From Acidimicrobiales bacterium (GTDB lineage Bacteria; Actinomycetota; Acidimicrobiia; Acidimicrobiales; Aldehydirespiratoraceae), in NCBI GenBank assembly GCA_040219515.1, contig JAVJSI010000004.1:62001-126000 (forward strand): a stretch of DNA of 64,000 nt. The letters run 5' to 3'. Below the pieces are notes generated by a model, which was given only the letters and a program-made list of their open reading frames with translations, did no database searches and was not told where the DNA came from. The position numbers and the translations under genes are program-made. Positions 23,407 through 32,043 of the stretch are shown in pieces. Position 1 is the stretch's first letter; each line of letters starts with the position of its first letter.

Positions 23407-25316
23407 TCCGCGCCGCCATGGGCCACCCAAGTGGCGTACATCGAGGCGTAGCGCCCCTCATGGGCGACCAGTTCGTCGTGGCTGCCGAGTTCGACGATCT
23501 CGCCGTCGTGCACGACCGCGATGCGGTCGGCCCGCCGAGCGGTGGCGAGACGGTGGGCGATGATCACCGCGGTACGGCCCTCGAGCACGACGTCGAGGGC
23601 CTTCTCGACGCGTGACTCGGAGTTGAGATCGAGGTTCGAGGTCGCCTCGTCGAGTATCAGCACGCGGGGCCGGGCCACGAAGGCACGGGCGAGGGCCAGC
23701 AGTTGCCGCTCGCCGGCTGACAGCGAGGCCCCGCGCTCGTGCACGACCGCGTCGAGGCCGCCGAGTCGGTCGACGAGATCGTCGATGCCGACGGCGACCA
23801 GTGCGTCGGTGAGCTCGTCGTCGGTGGCCGTCGGCCGGGCGAACGCCACGTTGTCGCGCACGAGACCGGCGAAGAGGAAGGGCTCCTGGGGCACCACGCC
23901 GAGCTGGGAACGCAGGCTCTCGATGGTCACGTCGCGCAGGTCGTGGCCATCGATCGTGACGGCCCCCCGGTCCGGGTCGTGGAACCGGGTGAGCAGGCGG
24001 GCCACCGTCGACTTCCCCGCGCCGGTCTCGCCGACGAAGGCGACGGTCTCGCCGGGGGCGATGCGCAGGTTCACGTCACGTAGCACCGGTCGGCCGTCGA
24101 CGTAGCTGAAGGTGACGTCGTGCAGTTCGATCTCACCGTCGATCGGCGGCAGCACCGTGGCGTCGGGCTTTTGCACCACCGACGGCTCGGTGCCGAGCAG
24201 CTCGCGCAGCTTCACGATGGCCGCGCCGCCCTGCTGGTAGGAGTTGTAGAGCTGCACCAGCGTCTGGATCGGGGCGAAGAAGCTGGTCAGGAAGAGCAGG
24301 AACGCGGCCATCTCGCCGACCGAGATACGGCCCCGCGTGACCATCGCGCCGCCCACGCCGAGCAGGGTCGCCTGGGTGCAGATGCCGATGAGCTCGGTCA
24401 GCGGGGCGTAGGTCGAGTTGGCCCTGGCCGCAGCGATGCCCGCGTCACGGTGCTCGCCGACGACGTCGCGATGCGCGGCCACGTTGACGGCGCGGCGATT
24501 GTGGGCGGCGATCACCCGGATACCGGCGAGCGACTCCTGCAGGTTCGACAACAGCGCGGCGATGCGATCGCGCACCAGCAGGTAGGAGCGCGACGAGACG
24601 TTGCGGAACCAGAGCGAGGTGACCAGCGTCGGGGGTACGGCCACGGCGAGCGTGATCAGGGCGAGGAGCGGGTCGTAGTAGAACAGCGCCCCCGTGATCA
24701 CGAGCAGGGTGAAGACCTGCACCAGCAGGTTGACGATGCCCTCCTGGAAGAGCACGGCGAGCGCCTCGATGTCGGAGGTCATCCGGGTGAGGAGCACACC
24801 GGCCTTCTCGTCGGTGTGGAAGTCGACGCCCTGGCGTTGCATGTGGCTGAACACGCGGATCCGCAACGCCTCGTTCAGCCGTTCGCCGAGTCGGCCCGTG
24901 TAGGACACGCGGGCCCAGCCGAGCACGGCCGACAGCGCCACGGCGACGACATAGATCCCTGCGACCACGACGAGGACCGACTTGTCGCCCACTCGCACCC
25001 CGTCGTCGATCCCGATCTGGGTGAGTACCGGCCCGATCATCAGTGCGAGCGTCTCGATCAGGACCAGAAAGATCGCTCCGCCCAGTCGCCAACGATGCGG
25101 CCACAGGAAGAGCCGCAAGCCGAACGGACGCCGGTCCCATTCGTCGTGGGTCCAGTCGACCGGTTCGACGATGTGCTCCGGCTCTTCCTCGAGCACCGCC
25201 TCGACCTTGTCGCGCAGGTTGCCGGGCACATCGGCATGGGGAAGCCCGGCCGCGGCATTGGCCTGCATCGAGGTCGGTCCTCCGCCTCCCGAGAAGCCGC
25301 CGCCTGCGGCGAACAT
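23403..25316 (-). CDS. ABC exporter, fused permease-ATPase (canonical-ATPase subunit)
   Basis: The 637-residue protein has a Gly-rich N terminus, six membrane helices (about 75-350) and an ATPase domain (about 400-625). Walker A is GETGAGKST, the Q-loop reads VVPQEPFLF, Walker B LILDEATSNLD retains the catalytic Glu, and IAHR supplies the switch histidine. Its own signature is LSAGERQ rather than LSGGQ. Together with the gene upstream, this is the pattern of a heterodimeric exporter. The ATG overlaps the stop of the partner by one base (TGATG). Confidence 0.92.
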   Translation of the reverse strand: MFAAGGGFSGGGGPTSMQANAAAGLPHADVPGNLRDKVEAVLEEEPEHIVEPVDWTHDEWDRRPFGLRLFLWPHRWRLGGAIFLVLIETLALMIGPVLTQIGIDDGVRVGDKSVLVVVAGIYVVAVALSAVLGWARVSYTGRLGERLNEALRIRVFSHMQRQGVDFHTDEKAGVLLTRMTSDIEALAVLFQEGIVNLLVQVFTLLVITGALFYYDPLLALITLAVAVPPTLVTSLWFRNVSSRSYLLVRDRIAALLSNLQESLAGIRVIAAHNRRAVNVAAHRDVVGEHRDAGIAAARANSTYAPLTELIGICTQATLLGVGGAMVTRGRISVGEMAAFLLFLTSFFAPIQTLVQLYNSYQQGGAAIVKLRELLGTEPSVVQKPDATVLPPIDGEIELHDVTFSYVDGRPVLRDVNLRIAPGETVAFVGETGAGKSTVARLLTRFHDPDRGAVTIDGHDLRDVTIESLRSQLGVVPQEPFLFAGLVRDNVAFARPTATDDELTDALVAVGIDDLVDRLGGLDAVVHERGASLSAGERQLLALARAFVARPRVLILDEATSNLDLNSESRVEKALDVVLEGRTAVIIAHRLATARRADRIAVVHDGEIVELGSHDELVAHEGRYASMYATWVAHGGAE

Positions 25317-27136
25317 CAGCTGTCACCTTCCTGGATGTCGGCGAGGATCGCCGCGTAGCGGGGGTCCGTGGCGAGGAGGTGATGGTGCGCGCCCGACGCG
25401 ACGATTCGTCCGCCCTCCATCAGCAGCACCCGGTCGGCGAGAGCGATCGTGGACAGGCGATGGGCGATCAGGATCGTGGTGCGGTCGGCCTGTCGGCGCC
25501 GGATGGCGTCGTGAATGCGTTCCTCGACCGCCACGTCGATCGCGCTGGTGGCGTCGTCGAGCACGAGGATCTTCGGGTCGGCCAGCAGTGCCCGAGCAAG
25601 GGCGATGCGCTGCCGTTGCCCGCCCGACAGGGTGAGACCGCGTTCGCCGATCTCGGAGTCGACACCGCCGGGCAGATCCGCGACGAAGTCGGCTGCCGCC
25701 GCATCGGCGATGGCCTCGTCGACCAGATGGGGCGGCGCGTCCGGCCGGGCGAACGCGACATTGTCGAACACGCTCGTGGCGAAGAGGAACGGGTCGTCGG
25801 TGACGACATTGACGGTGTCACGCAGGTCGTGCAGCGAGAGGTTGCGGACGTCGTGGTCGTCGACGAACACCCAGCCGTCGTCGACGTCGTAGAAGCGGGG
25901 AAGCAGGCGCGCGATCGTGGACTTGCCCGATCCGGTGGCGCCGACGATCGCCACGGTCTCGCCGGGGTCGACGGTGAACGAGAGGTCGGTGAGCACTTCG
26001 GTGCCGTCGGACACCGGATACGCGAAGCGGACGTGATCGAACTCGATGCGGCCCTCGGGGTCGGGCAGACGGACTGGGTCGGGCGGGTCGGTGATGGCCG
26101 GGGGCTCGTCGAGAATCTCGAACACCCGCACCGACGCCGCCGATGCGCGCTGCCACTGGAGCAGCATGAACCCGACCATGCGGAACGGTGTGGCCAGCAG
26201 CACCACATAGGCGCTGAAGGCGACGAGCGAGCCGATCCTGAGGTCGCCGTCGATCGCCTGGAGGCCACCGTAGAGCAGCACCAGCGCGAGCCCGAGCCGG
26301 GGAAAGGCCTCCATGGCCGGCGCGTGGCTGGCGCGGGTGTCGGCCACCTCGGTGCCGGCCCACCGGAGCCGCCGGGCCGCCTCGGCCAGCAGCTGGACCT
26401 GGCGCGGTTCCTGGGCGAAGGCTTTGACCACCCGCGTGCCCTGGATGTTCTCGTCGACGATCGTGGCCACGTCGGCCTGGCGGGCCTGGACGACCCACGA
26501 CAGCGGGAAGATGCGATTGCGGAGCCGGACGCCGATGAGGAAGACGAAGGGCAGCGGCGCGAGCGCGACGGCCGTCAAACCGAGGTCGATCGCGACCATG
26601 ACGATGACGGCGATCACCAGCAGCACGAGCTGCATCGCGATGAGCGGTCCGAACGAGAAGAGGATCTGTATCGAGCGGATGTCGGAGTTGGCCCGACTGA
26701 TCACCTGACCGCTCTGCATGCGATCCCAGTAGCCGAACGACAACTCGGTGAGCCGTTCGTAGATCAGGTTGCGCAGGTCGGCCTCGATGCGGTGGGCGGC
26801 CCGGAACAGGTTGTAGCGGTACCCGAAACCGAAGACGAATCGGCAGAACGCGAGCACGAAGAGGGCGACGACATACGGCGTGACGGTGGCGCCCTCGTCG
26901 ATCGCGTCGAGGCCTCGACCGACGGCGAGCGGGACGAGCACGGTGGCCAACGTCGCGATCAGACCCGAGGTGATGCCGATGACGAAGATGTTGCGCTGCG
27001 ACCACACCACCGGCGACAGACGGCGCAGCCAGCCCTTCGTGGTGTCCGGATCGATCGCGTGCCGCGGACGCGAATAGCGGCTCGTGGTGCCGGGAGCCGC
27101 GCGGGGGGCCGAGTCGGGAAGGCTCGTCGTGGACAT
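25316..27136 (-). CDS. ABC exporter, fused permease-ATPase (degenerate-ATPase subunit)
   Basis: The 606-residue protein has six membrane helices (about 40-330) and an ATPase domain. Walker A GATGSGKST and signature LSGGQRQR are canonical, but the Walker B end reads LVLDDATSAID (Asp for the catalytic Glu) and the Q-loop reads VVTDDPFLF (Asp for Gln). These changes mark the degenerate site of heterodimeric exporters of the BmrCD/TM287-288 type. ATG codons occur at 27142 and 27136; the GGGGAG just upstream fits only the one at 27136. It faces the CNNM gene at 27200. Confidence 0.92.
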   Translation of the reverse strand: MSTTSLPDSAPRAAPGTTSRYSRPRHAIDPDTTKGWLRRLSPVVWSQRNIFVIGITSGLIATLATVLVPLAVGRGLDAIDEGATVTPYVVALFVLAFCRFVFGFGYRYNLFRAAHRIEADLRNLIYERLTELSFGYWDRMQSGQVISRANSDIRSIQILFSFGPLIAMQLVLLVIAVIVMVAIDLGLTAVALAPLPFVFLIGVRLRNRIFPLSWVVQARQADVATIVDENIQGTRVVKAFAQEPRQVQLLAEAARRLRWAGTEVADTRASHAPAMEAFPRLGLALVLLYGGLQAIDGDLRIGSLVAFSAYVVLLATPFRMVGFMLLQWQRASAASVRVFEILDEPPAITDPPDPVRLPDPEGRIEFDHVRFAYPVSDGTEVLTDLSFTVDPGETVAIVGATGSGKSTIARLLPRFYDVDDGWVFVDDHDVRNLSLHDLRDTVNVVTDDPFLFATSVFDNVAFARPDAPPHLVDEAIADAAAADFVADLPGGVDSEIGERGLTLSGGQRQRIALARALLADPKILVLDDATSAIDVAVEERIHDAIRRRQADRTTILIAHRLSTIALADRVLLMEGGRIVASGAHHHLLATDPRYAAILADIQEGDS

Positions 27137-27187
27137 CGGCATTCTCCCCAACCTACGGGTACATTCAGCCAGCACGCAGATCGAGTT

Positions 27188-27193
27188 CGAGGA
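27188..27193 (+). promoter_or_regulatory. Ribosome-binding site GAGGAG before an apparent ATC start
   Basis: GAGGAG lies six bases before ATC at 27200. No ATG, GTG or TTG occurs near this spacing in the CNNM frame, so the site supports the unusual start. Confidence 0.5.
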
Positions 27194-27199
27194 GTCCCG

Positions 27200-28510
27200 A
27201 TCGACATCGCCCTCCGGTTGCTGGCCGCCCTTGCCCTGGTCGCCGCCAACGCAGCCTTTGTTGCCGCCGAGTTCGCCTTGGTCGCCGTCGATCGCACCCG
27301 GGTGGACGAGCAGGCTCGTCAGGGGAGCGCGCCCGCGGCGCGGGTGCAGGCGCTGCTCGACCGCATCTCGTATCACCTGTCGGGCGCCCAACTCGGCATC
27401 ACCGTCACTTCGCTCATGCTCGGTTTCCTGGCCGAACCCGCAGTCGCGGCAGCGATCGAGCCGGGCCTCGAGTCCGTGTTCGGCGCGATTCCCGACGGGG
27501 TGTCGATCGGCCTCGCGCTGGTCATCGCCACCGTCGTCCAGATGGTGCTCGGCGAGTTGGTGCCGAAGTCGCTCGCCACGAGCCGGCCGCTCGAGTCGTC
27601 GTTCGCACTGGCTCGCCCCACTGCGCTCTACGGCGCCTTCGCCCGGCCGGTCGTCGCGGTGCTCGACGGCCTCGCGGCCTCGATCACCCGCCGCCTGGGG
27701 GTGGAGCCGGCCGAGGAGCTCGAAGGCACGCCTGATCGCGAGGAGCTCGAGCACCTGATCCGCAGCTCGGGTGAGGTCGGCATGCTGGACGAGGGCGAGG
27801 TCGAGTTGCTGACCCGTTCCATCCGCCTGGCCGACAAGTCCGCCGACGATGCCATGATTCCGCGCGTCGCCGTCGTCGCGATCGACGATCAGGCCACCAT
27901 CGACGACCTCGTCGCGCTGGCCGTGGCCACCGGTCACTCCCGGTTCCCGGTGATGGCCGACGGACTCGACGACCTCGTCGGCGTCGTCCATGTCAAGTCG
28001 GTTCACAGCGTGGCGATCGATGCTCGCGCCGACACGCAGGTGATCGAGCTGATGGCACCTGTGCTCGCCGTGCCCGAGGCCCGCGACCTCGACGACCTGC
28101 TCGTGGACCTACGCGAGGGCGGTCAACAGCTCGCGGTGGTGATCGACGAACACGGCGGCACGGCCGGAATCATCACCCTGGAGGACATTCTCGAGGAGCT
28201 GGTCGGCGAGATCGACGACGAGCACGACGAGATAGCCACGTCGCTCACCCGCGTCGAGGCACGAGGCTCCACGGTGGTTCCCGCGTCGCTGCATCCCGAC
28301 GAGGTCCGCGATCTCACCGGTTTCGACATGCCCGAGGGGGAGTACGAAACGCTCGCCGGTCTCGTACTCGATCGGCTCGGTGAGATCCCTGCACCCGGTG
28401 ACCGCTGCACGGTCGACGGCTGGCGGCTCGAGGTCGTCGCGATGGACCGGCTACGCGTTGCGTCGGTGCGGGTCGTCGCGCCGCCCGAGGACGAGGAGGA
28501 AGAAGCGTGA
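27200..28510 (+). CDS. CNNM/CorC (hemolysin family) transporter-like protein, full length
   Basis: The 436-residue protein has a CNNM/DUF21 membrane domain (about 1-190, with NAAFVAAEFALVAVDR and QLGITVTSLMLGFLAEP), two CBS domains (about 205-330) and a C-terminal CorC_HlyC domain (about 345-430). Relatives export magnesium or cobalt, or support Mg homeostasis. No ATG, GTG or TTG precedes the first helix; ATC at 27200 has a ribosome-binding site and gives an N terminus of the same length as the downstream paralogue. A TTG at 27218 would cut six residues from the first helix. The start is thus uncertain while the gene is sure. Confidence 0.88.
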   Translation: MDIALRLLAALALVAANAAFVAAEFALVAVDRTRVDEQARQGSAPAARVQALLDRISYHLSGAQLGITVTSLMLGFLAEPAVAAAIEPGLESVFGAIPDGVSIGLALVIATVVQMVLGELVPKSLATSRPLESSFALARPTALYGAFARPVVAVLDGLAASITRRLGVEPAEELEGTPDREELEHLIRSSGEVGMLDEGEVELLTRSIRLADKSADDAMIPRVAVVAIDDQATIDDLVALAVATGHSRFPVMADGLDDLVGVVHVKSVHSVAIDARADTQVIELMAPVLAVPEARDLDDLLVDLREGGQQLAVVIDEHGGTAGIITLEDILEELVGEIDDEHDEIATSLTRVEARGSTVVPASLHPDEVRDLTGFDMPEGEYETLAGLVLDRLGEIPAPGDRCTVDGWRLEVVAMDRLRVASVRVVAPPEDEEEEA

Positions 28511-29562
28511 CGGCCGGATTCCTCGTCGCCGCGGTGGTCCTGCTCATCGCCAACGGTTTCTTCGTGGCCATCGAGTTCGCGTTGCTCGCGAGTCGGGCGT
28601 CGCGACTCCAGCCCATGGCCAAGGACGGCACCGATCTGGGGGCGGCGGCCGCGCTCGATGCCGTGCGCGATCTCCAACCCCAGCTCGCCGGTGCCCAACT
28701 CGGCATCACCATGGCCTCACTCGGTCTCGGCTTCGTGGCCGAGCCGGCCATCGCCACGCTGCTGGAGTCGGCCATCGAGGCGGTGGTCCACCTGCCGAGC
28801 GGCGTGCTTCACGCCGTGTCGTTCCTCATCGCCTTGAGCATCGTGGTCACGTTCCACATGGTGCTGGGCGAGATGGTGCCGAAGAACCTGGCCATCGCGA
28901 ATCCCGAGCGGGTTGCCCGTCTGCTGGCGCCGTTGCACACGGCCTACGTGGCGTTGTTCCGTCCCGTCATCTGGTTTCTCAACGCGATCTCCAACGGCAT
29001 CGTGCGGATGTTCGGCTACGAGCCGGTCGACGAGCTCAACACCGCGCTCACGGTCAACGAGTTCCACACGCTGCTCGCCGGTGCCGTCGAGGACGGCAAG
29101 ATCGAGGACCTCGAACACGAGCTGCTCTCGGGCGCCCTCGATTTCCGGGCCCGGACCGCCGGGTCGATCATGACTCCGCGCCACCGGATGGCAACGGTTT
29201 CGCGAAACGCGTCGGTGGCCGAGGTCGAGGCGCTCGTGACGGAGACCGGACACAGCCGGGTGCCCGTACGCGGCGCCGGGCCGGACGACATCATCGGCTT
29301 CGTCCACTCGAAGGACCTACTGCGGCTGCCCCTCGAGGCCCGGGACGATCAGGTGCCGCTCGAGATGATGCGGCGGATGCTGATCGTCTCGCCCGACCAG
29401 CTCGTACGTGACCTCATGCGAGCCATGCGTCGGGCTCGTCGCCATGTGGCGCTGGTGCGGTCGGCCGACGGTCGGCTGTTGGGCCTGGTCACCTTGGAAG
29501 ACGCCCTCGAAGCCCTCGTGGGCGACATTCGCGACGAGACCGACACCGAAGCCCGGGGATGA
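28507..29562 (+). CDS. CNNM/CBS paralogue lacking the CorC_HlyC domain
   Basis: This 351-residue protein repeats the layout of its upstream neighbour: DUF21 membrane domain (NGFFVAIEFALLASRASR, QLGITMASLGLGFVAEP) and two CBS domains (about 205-335), but it ends without the C-terminal CorC_HlyC domain. Its GTG overlaps the upstream stop (GTGA). Tandem long and short CNNM genes are common in actinobacteria and may form a heteromer. Confidence 0.9.
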   Translation: MTAGFLVAAVVLLIANGFFVAIEFALLASRASRLQPMAKDGTDLGAAAALDAVRDLQPQLAGAQLGITMASLGLGFVAEPAIATLLESAIEAVVHLPSGVLHAVSFLIALSIVVTFHMVLGEMVPKNLAIANPERVARLLAPLHTAYVALFRPVIWFLNAISNGIVRMFGYEPVDELNTALTVNEFHTLLAGAVEDGKIEDLEHELLSGALDFRARTAGSIMTPRHRMATVSRNASVAEVEALVTETGHSRVPVRGAGPDDIIGFVHSKDLLRLPLEARDDQVPLEMMRRMLIVSPDQLVRDLMRAMRRARRHVALVRSADGRLLGLVTLEDALEALVGDIRDETDTEARG

Positions 29563-29577
29563 CCCGGGCTACGTAGG

Positions 29578-30417
29578 TCAGACCGGTGCTGGCTCGCTCG
29601 CACCCACCGTGAATCGACGAAGCTCCCGACGGGCGGGGGCGAAGTCGTTGGGTCCACGGTGCAGCGTGGCGTGCTCGTCCCAGATCGCGACATCGCCGTC
29701 GCGCCAACGGAACCGGCAGACGAGATCGGGGTGGGCGACGAGATCGAAGAGCAGACGGAGCAGAGCTGCGCTCTCGCTGGCGTGGAGGCCGTTGATGCGA
29801 CGGGTGTAACCCGGGTTCACGAACAGGCCCCGGCGTCCGGTGACCGGATGACGAACGATGACCGGGTGATCGAAACCGGGAAATGCCGCGAGGAGTTCGT
29901 CCGCTGTCTCGGCAGGCATGCGGGCCCGCATCTCGTGCGCGAAACGTTCGCCCGGATCATGACGGGCCGTCGCATCGGCGAGGAACTCCTGCAGCGCGGG
30001 CGAGAGCGCGTCGTGGGCGGCGCCGATGTTGCTCCACATGGTGTCGCCGCCGCGCGGCGGGGTGGTGACGGCGCGGAGGATGGCGACGTCGGGGATGTAG
30101 CTCGCCCAGGAGTGGTCGGTGTGCCATCCCTCGCCGTCCTGATCGGGGAGGTGCTCGGCGTCGTTGAACACCACACCGATGGCGACGGGGGCATCGAGGT
30201 GGGCCAGGATCGGGTTCGGAATCGGGTCGCCCCAGCGCCTCGCGAACTGCTCGTGCGCCTCATCGTCGAGCCGCTGGTCGCGCAGGAACACCACGTGGTG
30301 TTCGAGAAGCGCCCACCGCACGATCTCGAGCTGTTCGTCGGTCGCCATGGACAGGTCGATGCCCTCGATCTCGGCGCCCAGAGAGCTGGTGGTGGGAATG
30401 ATGCGGATGTCGTTCAC
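29578..30417 (-). CDS. TauD/TfdA-family Fe(II)/2-oxoglutarate dioxygenase
   Basis: The 279-residue protein has the Fe(II) facial triad: His99 and Asp101 in WHTDHSW and the distal His253 in TLHRGPND. Arginines in RRELRRF near the end would bind 2-oxoglutarate. The family includes taurine, 2,4-D and alkylsulfate dioxygenases; no sulfonate-uptake genes are adjacent, so the substrate is unknown. The GTG start overlaps the stop of the upstream RmlD-like gene by four bases. The gene is convergent with the CNNM pair. Confidence 0.9.
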   Translation of the reverse strand: MNDIRIIPTTSSLGAEIEGIDLSMATDEQLEIVRWALLEHHVVFLRDQRLDDEAHEQFARRWGDPIPNPILAHLDAPVAIGVVFNDAEHLPDQDGEGWHTDHSWASYIPDVAILRAVTTPPRGGDTMWSNIGAAHDALSPALQEFLADATARHDPGERFAHEMRARMPAETADELLAAFPGFDHPVIVRHPVTGRRGLFVNPGYTRRINGLHASESAALLRLLFDLVAHPDLVCRFRWRDGDVAIWDEHATLHRGPNDFAPARRELRRFTVGASEPAPV

Positions 30418-31235
30418 GAGACGAACTCCCTGATGCCGGTGAGTGGCGTGTCGAGCAGCTCCCGGGCCCGGCTGCTGTCGAGCGGACAGTTCCCGGGCCG
30501 GGTGGGGTCGTCCGGCCGGTCGGAGCCTTTCAGCGCGCCGGCGTCGACGCCAACCAGCCCGCACACCCGCTGCGCGAACTCGAGCCGACTCACCGTGTCG
30601 GCCCCGGCAACGTGGAGGAGACCGGTGACGTCGTCGCGGCCGGCCAGTTCCCGGCACGCGGCGGCGAGAGCGACGACCGAGATCGGGTTCCGGTACTCGT
30701 CCTCGTAGAAGCTCATGTCGGACCGCGTGGTGAGCATCACCTGCGGACCGGGATCGTCGCGGTCGCCCCAGAGCAGGCTGGTACGGGCCACGACGGCGCT
30801 CGGATCGGCTGTGAGCACTGCCGCCTCCGACGCCGCTTTGGCCCGGCCGTACTCGTGTACCGGCGACACCGGATCGGTCTCTCGATAGGGCCGGTCGGTG
30901 GTGCCGTCGAACACCACATCGGTCGACACGTGGACGAAGCGGGCCCCGACGCGTCGACACGCGGTGGCCATACGGGCCGGGGCGAGCGTGGTCACCGCAT
31001 CGAGGTCGGGCCCGTGCTGGAGGTAGGCGGCGTTGATCACCGCGTGCGGGCGCAAGCGGAGGATCAGGTGCTCGACGCCGGGCCCGCCGTCGGCGAGATC
31101 GCACCGGTGCCAGTCGATCGACCCGTCGCCGGCCGGCGACGAGAAGTGGGTCGCCGAGGCCCCCGCGGCGCCCGCGAGCAGGTGGCGGCCGAGGAAGCCC
31201 GTGCCGCCGACGACGAGAAGGTCAGGCGCCGACAG
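30414..31235 (-). CDS. RmlD-like NAD(P)-dependent sugar-nucleotide reductase family protein, apparent CTG start
   Basis: The 273-residue reading has the Rossmann motif GGTGFLG at about 10-16, the STDVVFDG strand typical of dTDP-4-dehydrorhamnose reductase-like proteins, and the active-site Tyr and Lys in YGRAK. The first canonical start in frame (TTG at 31055) would delete the nucleotide-binding motif. Upstream, the frame is open back to a TGA at the fabI 3' end and contains only CTG at 31233-31235 as a near-cognate start, which gives the natural N terminus MSAPDLLVVGG. It overlaps fabI by 14 bases. The substrate is unknown; no other rhamnose gene is present. Confidence 0.82.
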   Translation of the reverse strand: MSAPDLLVVGGTGFLGRHLLAGAAGASATHFSSPAGDGSIDWHRCDLADGGPGVEHLILRLRPHAVINAAYLQHGPDLDAVTTLAPARMATACRRVGARFVHVSTDVVFDGTTDRPYRETDPVSPVHEYGRAKAASEAAVLTADPSAVVARTSLLWGDRDDPGPQVMLTTRSDMSFYEDEYRNPISVVALAAACRELAGRDDVTGLLHVAGADTVSRLEFAQRVCGLVGVDAGALKGSDRPDDPTRPGNCPLDSSRARELLDTPLTGIREFVS

Positions 31236-31989
31236 AGTGATACCCGCCGTCCACGTGGATCATCGAGCCGGTGGTGCCACGGAACCAGTCCGACAGCAGC
31301 GCACAGGTGGTTTCCGCGACCGTGGTCGAATCGTCGACGTCCCAACCGAGCGGCGCCTTGTCGTCCCAGACGTCCTCGAACTGGGCGAAGCCGGGGATGG
31401 ACTTCGCCGCCATCGTCCGGATCGGCCCGGCGGCGATGAGGTTGCAGCGGATGCCCCGGGGGCCGAGTTCGCGGGCCAGATAGCGATTGGTGGATTCGAG
31501 CGCGGCCTTGGCCACCCCCATCCAGTTGTAGGCGGGCCACGCAACGGTCGCGTCGAAGGTCAGGCCGACGAGTGATCCGCCATCGGTCATCAGTGGGGCT
31601 GTGGCCTCGGCCAGCACCTTCAACGAGTAGGCCGAGATCTCGACCGCGACCTTCACGTCATCCCAACCGGCGCCCATGAAGTCCTCGCCCAGACACGCCT
31701 CGGGGGCGAACCCGATCGAGTGCAGCGCGCCGTCGAGGCGGCCCCACTTGGCGTCGAGCGTCTCGCGCAGGGCGACCACCTGGTCGGGCTGGGTGACGTC
31801 GAACTCGTGGACCTCGGGCTCGGTGGGCAGCTTGCGAGCGGTGCGCTGGGTGAGCCGCAGCCCCCGGCCGGCGCCGGTCAGCACGATCTCCGCGCCCTGC
31901 TCTTGGGCCAGCTTGGCGACACCGAACGCGAGCGACGCGTCGGTGAGGACCCCGGTGATCAGGAGCTTCTTTCCCTCGAGTAGACCCAC
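31222..31989 (-). CDS. fabI: Enoyl-[acyl-carrier-protein] reductase (NADH)
   Basis: The 255-residue protein catalyses the last reductive step of fatty-acid elongation. It matches FabI/InhA: LLITGVLTDASLAFGVAK at the N terminus, HSIGFAPE at about 90-97 and the Y-x6-K catalytic pair at Tyr154 and Lys161. The GTG at 31989 is preferred since family similarity starts there, with AAAGG upstream. A TACGGT hexamer at 32027-32032 on this strand overlaps the divergent promoter of the F420 reductase gene. It heads a three-gene leftward operon. Confidence 0.94.
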   Translation of the reverse strand: MGLLEGKKLLITGVLTDASLAFGVAKLAQEQGAEIVLTGAGRGLRLTQRTARKLPTEPEVHEFDVTQPDQVVALRETLDAKWGRLDGALHSIGFAPEACLGEDFMGAGWDDVKVAVEISAYSLKVLAEATAPLMTDGGSLVGLTFDATVAWPAYNWMGVAKAALESTNRYLARELGPRGIRCNLIAAGPIRTMAAKSIPGFAQFEDVWDDKAPLGWDVDDSTTVAETTCALLSDWFRGTTGSMIHVDGGYHSVGA

Positions 31990-32026
31990 TGATCGACACC
32001 TTTCGACTGTCGGAAGCAACATCCGC

Positions 32027-32036
32027 ACCGTACCCT
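32027..32036. promoter_or_regulatory. Overlapping divergent -10 elements (fabI and npdG)
   Basis: TACCCT (32031-32036, plus strand) is followed by seven bases and the ATG at 32044. TACGGT (32027-32032, minus strand) serves fabI with a leader of about 30 bases. The two hexamers share two bases, so the promoters may exclude each other. Confidence 0.5.
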
Positions 32037-32043
32037 TCGGCGC

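Noticed and set aside
21887-23461. Fusion of the ABC ATPase with an upstream Arg-rich region
   Set aside because: The upstream part is an out-of-frame reading of the TSUP permease gene. The ATPase starts at GTG 22672, just after the TSUP stop.
25043-27199. Open frame continuous with the CNNM gene, extending about 2.1 kb upstream
   Set aside because: The upstream part is antisense to an ABC exporter with full motifs. CNNM similarity begins only at about 27200.
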